Origin: Tanytarsus gracilentus
Taxonomy: Eukaryota > Arthropoda > Insecta > Diptera > Chironomidae
Length of the DNA: 64,000 nucleotides
Assembly: GCA_038502055.1 (NCBI GenBank)
Contig: JAXRKN010000037.1
Span: 3,348,001-3,412,000, forward strand
Direction of reading: 5' to 3'
Shown: piece by piece, positions 44,861 to 57,100 of the stretch
Layout: every line of letters begins with the position of its first letter
How positions within the stretch are numbered: the first letter of the stretch is position 1
The notes under the pieces: generated by a model
The model's input: the letters and a program-made list of their open reading frames with translations, nothing else
What the model was told of the DNA's origin: nothing
Database searches by the model: none
Position numbers and translations under genes: made by a program

Positions 44861-45044
44861 ATAGCTCCGCTATATATTAATTTTGGATTTTTCCAAAACC
44901 TGTTTTCGGCCCCTAGTGCCAAGACATTACATTTTGCAATATCAAAACTTATACTCAAATGATAGGCCTAGTCAAACCCTACAAACTGGCGAAAACAGAT
45001 TTGAAATCGGTTGATCCTACGAGGAGTTAGAGCCATTTAAGTCA

Positions 45045-45098
45045 TCTTACTTTCTTACTTTCTCACTTTCTCACTTTCTTACTTTCTCACTTTCTTAC
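45045..45098. repeat. 8-bp tandem repeat TCTYACTT
   Basis: Nearly seven units of TCTTACTT or TCTCACTT in a row, just upstream of the 120-bp array. Confidence 0.9.
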
Positions 45099-45270
45099 GA
45101 TCTTAGTGGGCGGCATATCTCAAGAACGGCTGGTCGGATTTGACTCGGGTTTGTGGCTAAAGATCGGGTTTTGGCTCTAGTTGTGCAAGAAGTATTTAGT
45201 TTTGAGGTACGACCCTCCAAGGACCGTCCCTGAGTGCAAAAATGTCCTTTTTCATACAAATTTTCTTTTA

Positions 45271-45850
45271 TATGGCTTCATGGGTATCGTTGAACTCGTA
45301 ATTGCATCAGGAATCGATTGGCATTGACGATTTTTGAGGAGTGTCCATCATGGCCGGCCTGGAGTGCCACTAATGCCCATTTTTCAGAACTATGGCTTCA
45401 TGTATGTCGTTGAACTCGTCATTGCATCAGGAATCGATTGACATTGACGATTTTTGAGGAATGTCCATCATGGTCGGCCAGGAGTGCCACTAATGTCCAT
45501 TTTTCAGAACTATGGCTTCATGTATGTCGTTGAACTCGTCATTGCATCAGGAATCGATTGACATTGACGATTTTTGAGGAATGTCCATCATGGTCGGCCA
45601 GGAGTGCCACTAATGTCCATTTTTTAGAACTATGGCTTCATGTATGTCGTTGAACTCGTCATTGCATCAGGAATCGATTGACATTGACGATTTTTGAGGA
45701 ATGTCCATCATGGTCGGCCAGGAGTGCCACTAATGTTCATTTTTCAGAACTATGGCTTCATGTATGTCGTTGAACTCGTCATTGCATCAGGAATCGATTG
45801 GCATTGATGATTTTTGAAGGATGTCCTTCATGATTAACCAAAAGTGCCAA
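45271..45850. repeat. 120-bp tandem repeat, about 4.8 copies
   Basis: Units start at 45271, 45391, 45511, 45631 and 45751, each with TATGGCTTCATG and exactly 120 bp apart. The three inner units differ at only a few positions; the first and the last partial unit are more diverged, as expected from unequal exchange that favours the middle. The unit length is divisible by three, but in-frame stops in the units argue against coding. Confidence 0.95.
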
Positions 45851-45881
45851 CGGAGTAGGGTACTAATCTATGCGGAGCTAT

Positions 45882-48800
45882 TGGAAATGGCAACGCCGTT
45901 TGCAGACCCATCTTGTTTTGGATTTAAATTTTAAAAGCACTTTATTTTGGGTCATTTTCTCCTTATGAATAATCAAAATTCTCTTGTCTGTTTTTGTTTC
46001 TCTAGTCTAAAATATTAGAATTAGAATTTTAAGTTGTTTGCACATTGAAAGAAATTTTTAAAAAATTTACTTTTTAAATTTTTAGTTCAAAATCAGTTGG
46101 GAAATTTTGAATGATGCTAGGTAGTTTTGAATTAAAATTAACAAAATACTTCTCTGTCTATTTTGTTACAAATTCTCTAAAAACTCATAGAATCTCTTCC
46201 AAGCCGCACACACCATTAACACCAGAACTGACAGTGCTTAATGTAGAGCGAGAATCCAAAAAATATTTTACTCTGCATTTACTTTAAATGCCAAATGCTT
46301 GTATTGAAGTGGTTGTGGAATTATTTGATGATGGACAAATATTTTTGTAACGTCGCTGCGAGCAAAATCAGATTTACACATTGCATTGATTGAAAAAAAT
46401 ATTAAAAGTTTGTGAAACATTTTATTAAATTTAATTTTTTAAACTAAAATTATTAATTAAGTTTAAACATTTTAACATCATGAAATATTTCATGAATAAA
46501 TTGCAAAAGATTAAAATTTTCCGTACGCCTAGACACTCTATTGATTTTTCATCTTGAAATAGTTTAAAATATATTCAGACATGCAAATCTAATTTTCCTC
46601 ACATCATACACCAAAATTACCTTTTAAAGTTTACGTTTCCTAAACTAATTTAGCGCGCATGAACACTTTGAAAGGTTTGAATACAAATTTTTGGATTTCT
46701 GTAAATAATTTTGCCTTAAGATGTTTTCACATTGATTTAAAGTTGCCATGTAGCATCATCATGTGGAGGTGTATCGTAGGGATTAAGAATCTTTCATGCG
46801 AAAAACTACTAATTTTGCTACTTTTCATTCTATTTCCTTTCCTTCCAAATCCATCTTCTATCTAGAGAGATTTTCCCTTTCGCATTGAGTGATTTTTAAG
46901 TAATTAAACTTTTTCCTCACTCTCTCAGTCTTTCCTTGAGCTGTTGTGTGTGTGTATGTGTATGTCTAAGTAGATTTTGGTGTTAATTAATTTCCTTCCT
47001 CGGTCCCTCTCGTTCGCATTTAATCACATATCGTTTGGAAAACAAAAAAAGTGATGTGAGGATTTACTTGCTCGCTCTAGGCTCGTCCTTTTTTCATCCA
47101 TGAGGATTTTGGGAGAAGAAAATTACTGAAGAGGAAAATTTTCTTGCCTTTTGCTTAGTTTGGACTTTGCGAAAAAAAAGAAGTGAAATAAGATGAAAAG
47201 TCTTTAATTCTTGCCTTCCGCAGGTCGGAATAAATCCTTTAATCGTTTAAGCTTTAATTAAGTAAATCTTGAAGAAATTAAGTTATGATTCCCAGATGAA
47301 TATTTTTGCATAAATACTGTTAGTCGAGTTAATTCTGCTCTTGCCCTCATCATAATCATGAGAATGTCTTCTTTGTTCTATAAAGCAAAAATGAGAAGAA
47401 TTTTATTCTTGGTGAACTTTCTTGATTTTCTCTACCCATAAAGACTTCTTAAGCCTCTTAGACGAAATTGCAAAATTATACTGTGGAAAGTCAGTTTTAA
47501 ATGCAGAAGATGTAGAGATTTTATAGTCAACTCCTTGTTGATAAAGTTTTGCTTTTAAAAAATTACATTTTCACAAAAATAGTTTTTAAATTTCAGTTCC
47601 AGCATCAACTTTAACTTTTAATTATAAGAAGCTTTTTTTCGAGCGACGAAGATGAGAGCATTAAATGAAAAGTCCACTCGTAAATCCTATTTCGTGCAGT
47701 TGAGACACTTCCCACACTGTCATTTAATTCAGTACTTAATATCATTTCTGCAATATCTCAATTGCGAAAGTTTCGCTCTGTGCGGAGATGTATACGAACT
47801 ATAAAGTAGTAGTATTTAATAACTGAAATATGTTTAACGTCATTTTAAATTCTCATATCTATTATCCCAGCTTTTACTCCTCCTCGCTGAGCTCCCTCGC
47901 TGTATAGGATTATTCAAAAAAACTTTTTATTCTCTGCTTCTTCATGTTGTGCTTTTTCTCTTCGACTATTATCTCTCAGCACTCTTTTGGCCAAAAATAC
48001 ATTTTAATAGCTCAATAAAATTATCTCTTGTGAGAAAATTATTCCACATCGTAGTGTAAAAGAATCCTTTATAATTAATTTCACAATATTATTTCACCAT
48101 TTCTCTCCAATGTACGAGCGTCAAGTCTTATAAGAAGTTAAAAATTAAGAGAGCCGGATTTTAAGGCTAACTACAGCCATCAAGAACTTTTTTCACTTGA
48201 ATAAATCTTCGGATGCGAGCAAGAGCGGGAGATAGAGATTTAAGACTAAAAAGGATAAAACTTGTCGGTTTTCTGATCAACGCAGAGGTCGGAGAGGAAA
48301 GTTTATAATTTTTTTTATCATACATCACAGCAACAGCGGCAGCAATGAGATAATGAAGAAGAAAGGGATGTCTTTCCTCCTTAAAAACCAATTCAGATTA
48401 ATTAATTTCAATTCTAAAAGTTGGATTAAAAATCTTTTCAGCTCTCTTGCCCACTTTTTCGACAAAATTTATCTTCGGGTTTCGAGGGAATTTTTTTGGG
48501 ATTTTCTATCAAATGAAAATCTTTTGAATCACAAGAATAAACCAATTGTTTCGTTAATCCCATTAAAAGCCTCAATAATTGAGTTTGACTGTCATTAATT
48601 TTAAAAATAGTTTAATTGAAACGCTTTCGTCAACTTAAAATTAATTCTCTTGAAAACTTTTCAACAGCCAAAAAATTATTAATTTTTCTATTGTTGGCAT
48701 TCCATTTTGGAGTGAAGAGAAGCACAAAAGAATCTAAAAATATAAATTTTCTAATTAATCACAATTTTTCATTAATTAAAAGGCACAAAGTCTTATGATG

Positions 48801-51800
48801 CGGAGAAGGAGGCAAACATTTTCATCATCATAAGCTGTGGTCACAGGCAACATTCATTTGTAAAGTGAATAGCAATTAAATTTAATTCACCGCAACATTC
48901 GAATGGATCCTCGTCAAATTACTGTTTAGCGGAAGAAAAACGAAAGGCAGAGAAATATTTTTTCTCTAATTATTTTCAATGAATTATGCAATTTATTATC
49001 GTTGAAAGGAAAGTATAATTATTGTTATATTGAGAGCGAGCAGGCCAGTCTTTGTCCATTTTACTCCTTTAAATTGTTTGTGTACACACTTTTATTGTCA
49101 GCGACAGATATGAAAAGAATTTTTCTTCGGAGGGTTGCGAACGAGTGATTGTGCAGAGGGAGCATCACTTAAGAGGTGAAAAGAAGTTTAATTAAAAATT
49201 TAAGTTTATTGTTGTTGTCGCCTCTTTTTTCTTTTAATTTCCTTGAAATAGGGCAGAAAAGTCTTTACAGAAATTTCTCTGTTTTATAATTGATAATCGA
49301 GAAGGTGGTTAAGAGTGATTTAAAATTTTGTGTACAGTAAAAAAAATTTATTTATAAAATTTTTAATTTTTAAACAAATTTTTAAAAAATTTGTTCTTCA
49401 CTGTCAGGCTTTTACTGTATGAACTCTTTTCTCAATTGTTTGCACTCAACATTTAGAAATTATTAATTGATGTTGATATTTCACTCAGTCGCGGTCTCAT
49501 TTTTTACGTCTTCTTCTCTCCTTTACGCAGTGCTTTGTCCCTTAATTTATTTAAATTTCTCGGTTTATTGTTTCGTCTTCTTTTATAATGCTAAATACCT
49601 CGAAAATTCAAAGCTCGCCTCGGCAAAATAGAATCATCTTAACGAAGATTGCTTTCCTACGAAAAAAAATTTGCATCTTCCTCGCTCGCGTTCTTTTGAC
49701 TTATAAATTTTTATGACTTTTCATATTTTAATATCATCTCACTCTCTCTTTCTTGGTTCTTAATAATAATTTTGATAATTTACTATGCAAATCTTTTCCC
49801 GCTCACCAACACCACATGCGGCGGAAGTGAGAGAGAGAATATTTTATTTTTCAATTTTCCACAGCTAGTTAATCTCGTTTCTTTATGAGGTGACTAAAGC
49901 ATACAACCATGAACCGGCGGTATACTAAACACTCTTCTCACTTCTCATCAAATGGTTTTCATAAAAAAAAGTCACCGCTCAAGTATCTCATTTCATTTTG
50001 AAGCTTAAAAGCCATGACGAAATCTAATCAAACATTTAATATGCGAAATTTATTGGCAACGTGATAGAAATTATTAAAAAAAAGCACTTTTCCGGTAATT
50101 CAAACTTCTTGGCGATGAGAGATACGCACACATATACTTAGCAGCGACTTTAATCCACACCCAGAAAAAAGTGGCGATAAAATTGCGAGCCAGCATAGAT
50201 GAAGGGAAAGTTTTTTCATTCTTTTCATTGCTGTATCAGCAAAGCTTCATTTAATATTCATTTCATAAAATGGCAGGATATTCATTGGACACGGCTTCAT
50301 CTCTCTCGACTATTCAGCATAGATGAGTGGCTATGATGATGAAAATGATAGAAAAAGGAGCTTCTTTGGGATAATGTGGAGCATAAAATCTCATTAAAAG
50401 TCATCAAATGAGAAAAAAATATCGCTGATCTTTAGTGAATGTGAAGTGAAGTGATAAATATATTTTTAATTCTTTTAATAACTTCTCACTCTTTGAGTCT
50501 GAAAATTAAATGTTTGGGTGAGAAATTTATAAAATTGAAGCATCGACTGAGATGTGGTTGAAAATTTTCTGTCAAATTCTTCTCATCTGAATTGAAAATT
50601 AATTTTGCTTCTAATTTTATCAATAGAAAATTTGTTAGATTGCTAACCCACGTTAGATAAATATTTTAAACCAAATCTAGACCCTAGAAATTTTTATGTC
50701 ATTCACTGAGTGCCGTTATGAGACAAATCAAGTTTGTGTGTGGATGTTTAACATAATTAGTCAATCAGAAATCTTCTTGTTAGTGCCTTAAAGATGAACG
50801 AAAGTGCTATACTTAACGATTAGATAATGTCATTGATATTATATGAAAGTAAAAATGTAGAAGAGGAGAAGTTTGATGGAAGAAGAGCAGCAACAACAGA
50901 AAAGTTGTGTTTGATTTGGTTCATTGATGGTAAAAGCGAAAAAGCGCGCAACGAAGAGGCAAAAGTTATGAAAATGATAAGAACGATAAACTTTGATTCG
51001 TAAAAAAGCAACAAAAAAGAGCGATAATGCTGCGAGGCACACATTTCATCTTCTGACGCATGATGAATATCGAAAAATTTTCTTCATATTGAGTTTTGAT
51101 TTGTTTGAGTTAAGGTTTTAAGCATGATATGTTTGGCATTTTATGAGAAGAAAGCCTTGAAACTTTCTTTCGCATAGAGTGAGAAATTCCATAGAGAATT
51201 TTGTGACATTTTAGTTTCGCATTTGACATTTTACGATGATGAAAAATTGTGATTGAAGATGACACTTATGTGTGATGAATTTTTTTCGAATGTTTTTGCA
51301 TCACTTATGGAAATCTTCATAAACTTTTTGACTTTTAGAATTCAAAGACTAATTTCGTGTTTTATAATTAAAAAAAGCTTTTTTTCTCTAAATCTTATCT
51401 CACTAAAAACACACAACTAAACTTTTAATTCGCAAAAATATGTAGCGCGTGCTAAAAATTTCGCCTCACATCGAAGAATGTTTTCAACTTTTTGACACTT
51501 CAGTATCTATTTGAGAGATAGAAGCGATGATGATGAGAATGTCGACGGTGCGGGGTTGTAATGAAAACGACAAATTGATGGTGAGGTAGCGAAAGTTTTA
51601 GCTGAGAGAGAAGTAACTGAGGGGCACATAGCTGGAGTGTGGGAAGATTAACATCATTAAGAGGAGAAATTATTTCAAGAATCTGTCATAACGCGTCATC
51701 GTTTCTGATAGCAGACTGAAATTTTTTCTTCTCATTTTCCTGATACTGCAAAATATGCTCTGCGGCAAATGACAGCATAAAACTGCTATAGTCAATTATC

Positions 51801-54068
51801 TTTTGAAAGCAAAAGACTTTAATTAACTGTTCGTTTTCATCCTCTTCTCACTCTTCTAGCTCGCTTTTAACTTTATCGACTCCCTTTAATCAGTTTTGTT
51901 GGCGGTGGAGAGGCTAAAAGGAAGAAAAAATTTTCTTATAAGTATTTTACGACATAAACGCAAATGAAAGGAGTTAGTGGAGGGAAAATGTGAAAATCAT
52001 TCATCGCATTTGACATCAAAACCATCTTAAAAAGTTTTACTTGGAACTTTTTCCCTCCTCATACTTCTGTATAGAAAACTCTTTTAATACGATGAAGAAA
52101 TGCAAGCTTTCGTGATTCTCACTTAATGTGAGCAATATTAAGTTATTAAGCGACAAAACTTGACATAAACTATTTCATTCTCGAGTGTGTATGCTGAAGT
52201 ATATGCGGAAAAGAAGTTTGTGCAAAATGACAAAGCCGCAAGGCATTAAGATTGCAAAGTGGGAGGAAAATGCGGAATGGAAATAAAAATGTCATGTACG
52301 CATTATTCATAGTTGTCGCAATTTAACGTACATGCATGCACAGTGTGCATATTCTCATACACTTCACATTAAACAAGAGAAAGTCTCGTGAATTATAATT
52401 TATGGCACTTTTGTCGACATTGCAGTTTGTTAAAAATTTGAGAAAAACTTGAATCTGTTCTTTCTTTCGTTTAATTACATAAATTATTTCATATATGAAA
52501 GTTATCGCAGCATATTTTTAGTGTCAAATTTTTATCAAATTCTTGATGTCAAATTTAATGTCAATTTCGTCCTTTTTTCGTACAAATTTGCTATCAAATT
52601 TAACATTGATTTGATAGCAAATTTTAACGTCAAGTTAACTAAATAAATAATAATTGATGTCAATTTGAACAATAATTGTTTTGTAAGCTATCAATCGAAA
52701 TTTTTAAATTTAACGTTTTTTTTGAATTTTTCAACACTAAGTGGATTTTAGTTCAGCTAAAAAAATGTAATTTAAAATTTCTACAAAAACTTTACATCAA
52801 AGGATTTTTCCTCAAAAGATTTCATAATTTTTCCTTTAAAGTATTTTGCATGTAGTATAAAATTTTTACATAGCTCAGTGAACATTTCTTTGAACAATGG
52901 AAATCATAGCGAAATATTTCGCTCGCTTTTTTCCTTCAATTCATCGTGTAGCACTTCTCACTGCTGCAAACAGGATACGTTTTACATCTTTTATGCAGCA
53001 ACATGAAAAGATTTGTCTGCGAACTACTTTACGCCCATGAAATTTCATAATGTCATGATGATGTAAGTCTCACACGTTTCAGCGATGTTAAGAGTTTTTT
53101 TGGTGTGTGATGCATTTTGATATGAGGTGCGTGAGTGATGACACAGTTTTGTTAGGATAAAATATATTTTACGTGAAAATTCTTTTAAGACAGAGAATCG
53201 TAAAAAAATATTTTAAAGCCAACTTTTGAGTTGAACTTTAAAAAATATTTTAAAATGTACCTGAACGGTGCAAATATCCATTCTTTGTTCCCCTTTACTG
53301 GCTCGAAAGCGACAAAACGACAAACGGTAGCAGTGATAACAGCTCTTCGAATGAAAAAGAATTCGCGAACACAGCAGTAGCAAGTAGCATCGTCAGCAAT
53401 GAGCAAACAAAGCAGTTAAAGATAATACTTTTTTTTCGAGAAGCGAAAATTATCACGAATATGAATATTGAAGAGAATATAAAAAAGAATTCTCAACGAT
53501 TTTTTTTTCTGCGCCACATATAGACTCATATGCAGAAAGAGTATGTTCACAAAAATAATGGAAGCAGTCTGCAGAGATGTGCACGAGCTTTATTGTTTAT
53601 CCATATGATGGTGGGTACAATGTTTGAGGATGGAGGGAGAGGATGAAGATTATGATTTGAAATTAAAAAAGAGAAGACGAACAAAAAAAGTTGTATAGAC
53701 GTTGGAATTGAATCATCGGAATAAAAAGTTAGAAAATGAAAAACTGTTAAAAAATTTAAAAATTAATTTTACAATTTCTAATATTTTTAACATTAAAATT
53801 GGTAATTTATTTTTATCTTATTAGCCTTCAATCGTCAGGTTTTTCTGTCCTTTTATGATGCCTTTTCGAGTAAGCTTATCCTTTATTGCCTTGCTTGCCC
53901 TGCTTTCTGCATAATTGGAGATTTTTCTCTTCCTCTTTTTCGTATCAAGGGAAATTGAAATGAATTCTTTCCCTCTTTTTTTGCACATACTTCATATTCG
54001 CATATATTCACATAATTTCGAGGGTAGATAGACATCAAGTCAATGATGATGAAATACTTCTAAAGATT
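45882..54068. other. gene-free A+T-rich spacer or intron sequence
   Basis: I see no supportable coding region on either strand. A perfect 16-bp hairpin lies at 52584-52624. The rest is A+T-rich with short GA/CT tracts. Confidence 0.5.
52584..52624. other. perfect 16-bp hairpin
   Basis: AAATTTGCTATCAAAT (52584-52599) and ATTTGATAGCAAATTT (52609-52624) are exact inverses with a 9-nt loop. Around it, GATGTCAAATTT-like blocks recur (near 52547 and 52655), so it may be the remains of a small repeated element. Confidence 0.8.
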
Positions 54069-54070
54069 GA

Positions 54071-54133
54071 TTTTTTTTTTTTTTTTTTATTTTTTTTTAT
54101 ACTTTTTTTTTTTTTTTTTTTATATATTTTTTT
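54071..54133. repeat. poly-T tract with short A interruptions
   Basis: Three long T runs separated by single A or TATAC/TATATA, about 60 nt in all. It could be the remains of a retroposon poly-A tail on the minus strand or a nucleosome-excluding tract. No element is recognisable next to it. Confidence 0.85.
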
Positions 54134-57100
54134 ACATTTATCCCTTTCTGGGTCACCTAACACCTCTGAAAAAATCTCTCGCGTACTTCTCGCACATTTC
54201 TAAAGCCGTCTTTTACTTTTCTAGAATAAAGAAATTGAAAAAGTAATTTTTATGATGACAAAAAGGGAGCGACACAAAAAAGCCATTCAGTAATGTGCAG
54301 GAAATTAACAGACATTTAATTTTCGTGCTCGAATGTATGCAAGAAACTGTCAAAGAATTTTTTCTTGTCTGATAATCAGCGACAAGAAGAAAAAATTCAT
54401 TTCACTTTTTTTTGTGTGAGCAAAAAGTAATCAGAGCCGTTATCTGATTGAAAATCATTAGCTGAGAAAGAGAAAAAAGTTAGTGTGAGGCATTTTCGCA
54501 GTTAATTAATTTTCTTCAAACATTGGACACGGAAAATCGATTATACACATGTGACATCGACATTCATCGCAAGTTTAATAGAAAATGCACGCACGATTGA
54601 ACTTGGCTTATAAATAAACGGTAATCTATGCATGATTTTACTTAATTAATTCACTCGTGCGTAAATTTTTGTGTGTCCTATCGATGATTATAATTAAATG
54701 TGATGCGATTATAGAGTAAACACTATTAGATTACTGAAAATTGTTTTCAATCGAATGGTAATGGAATAATCATAGGAAATAAATTAATTTTTTCATGTAC
54801 TCTCAAATTTTTTAGACTACTTTGATAATCACTTTTTTGGTACCTTATTTTTGAAATTAAAAAAGTTCTTTAGAAAAATTATAATCAAAGTAATCGAAAA
54901 ACTTGAATGCAGCTGGAAATTATTAATAAATTGATAAATTTGAATTCAATTTCAATTTAATTTTTCTGGTGACTAAAATTTAATTTTTGGCTTTCCCAAA
55001 ACGACTCAATTCAATTATATTTTTCGATGCTCAAAAATTCAATTAAAATATCTCTAGGAAAGCACATTAAAGTCATCCAAAACTTTTAGGCCATATAGCA
55101 ATTAAAATTTTCTATTTAGCTCTTTGTTTAATTGCCAGAAACGTTCATATTCGCTTTAAATTCATTTTCACATTTGGAGCTCTTAGCAACGCACATTGGC
55201 GCGTTTAGTGTTAAAAATACGTCAAAATTATAAAATTGAATGAATTATGTTGGTACCGGCTTTTAATATTATTTTTTTTTCAAGAATCCATCTTAATGAC
55301 CTTTAAGGGACCTATTTAAATTTTTTTATGGTATCTATAAAATATTTTTAAATTATTAAGAACCTTTAGAGGGTGATTAAGGAAGAAAAACTATTTTGAG
55401 TTAAGTTTCATAGTTTTTAATCATGGATTTCATGTCGCTATAAAATCGTTTATTGAGGAAATTAACAAAGACTACTTTATACAAAATCCAATTTATATGA
55501 AACTATACAAAAGAGTGAAAATTTGAGTAATTCAAACTCAAATATCTCATCAAGCCGAAATTAGAGCAAACTAGTGTTAGTTAAGTATTCTTTTCTAAGG
55601 TTTTGCTTGTTAGGGTTCGTTGGTTCACTAAGTGTAGAGCAGTTTTAGTATGTTGGTGTTTGTGCATTTTTAAAATGATTTTAGGCAGTTCCAACACTTT
55701 TGGTCTTTTTTAAAAATTAACTTGAAACTTTAGAGCATTGTCACCAAAATAATCAGTCATGATGACCAAATTGTTTTTAAACTCTTTTAAAGAGGGTTTT
55801 AAAAAATTGCTGTTTTTTGACTACGGGTAATTTGAGCTATTCCGACTATTTGCTATGAAGTAAATTCTGGGGTTGGTGAGAGGTGACAAAGAATAATTTT
55901 TAAGCGTAATCTAAATGAAAGGAACACTTGCAATTTTTGAATTATGACGTTTTTTTTCTTATTTTCACCCCAATGTGCAACGTCCGGAATATATCCCAAA
56001 AGCATCGCATGATAAAAGCATATATGCCGCACACAATAACGATTATGACTTGATTTCATTCCGCCAAGCTCCATTCAATTCTTTATCCTCTCTTTCATGT
56101 ATGGAATGATGTTATTGTTATTCTTTCGCCTTTCAATGCCTTTACTAATAGGCGATTGATCGCTATCGCAAAAATAGACAATAAATATATCCATTTTCAT
56201 GTTTTTCTCTCTTTTTGCTCCTCTTTCACGTCAATAAAATGAATGAAAATCTATTAAAAATATTGGTTTATTTCGATATATGAATTTTTTTTTGTGTTAT
56301 TGCCACTGGCCTACCAACCCTCACACTCCGCACTTCTTCATTCATGGCTTTTTATTTCGACATTGACGATAGGTTAAAGTTAGTCGATGGCAATAAATGT
56401 GGAATTTTATTGAACATTGCCTATGTACATATATGGTCGACTGTAAAAATTGTTTGTGTCTGATTTTTATGAGCGTAAAGGTACCAGCAACCGGCAAACA
56501 TCCACCTCACACTAGTCATAAAACCGGTGAGAGAGTAAAGTCTCAGTTTGTTGACATCGAAAAGCTTCGCGTCGAAGGACTTGTTTGTTGAATGTGTAAA
56601 GCTTGCGGAACAGAAATTTACACATTTTACGGCCATTCTTTTTGTGTGTCAACACGCGTGCTCATTCCTATTATTTTTAAAAGTGTTGAAAATATAATCA
56701 ATGGAATGGTGAAAGTTATTTTTCTGAGGAAAATTGTGCTTACACATGCATGACCGACATTAAAGACTCACGGAGCAATTTCGAGGATGTTTTACATTTA
56801 AAAGCCATTTGCCGCTCAAATCTACGAAAATGTTTACTGTTACAGGAAGAAAATAGAAAATTTATTGGAATGAACATTATCGCGAGGTTTTGTCACGCAA
56901 AAATAAATTAAACTTGGAATTAGAAAAAAATTTATTTTATTTTTTCATCCCCTTGTAAAAAGGTCCTCCTCACACTCTTTCCTATAAATTTTTGTGTATA
57001 CGCCACATTAATTCGATGTCGACCCAGAGTGCGTATTAAAACTCCAATTGTGATTTATTTTCATTTTCTTTGATTTTAATTTTAGCGATATTCGTTTTTT

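Larger units (their letters stand above)
44861..45881. mobile_element. 1-kb complex repeat with short inverted ends
   Basis: ATAGCTCCGC at 44861-44870 is repeated in inverse as GCGGAGCTAT at 45872-45881; with one gap the similarity extends about 10 bp further inward. Between them lie an 8-bp-period tract (45045-45098), a less A+T-rich segment of the kind found in dispersed insect repeats, and a 120-bp tandem array. No matching target duplication is visible, so the boundaries are tentative. Confidence 0.45.

Noticed and set aside
45271..45850. CRISPR-like or coding interpretation of the 120-bp repeats
   Set aside because: The repeats are directly tandem without unique spacers, the genome is eukaryotic, and in-frame stops occur in each unit.
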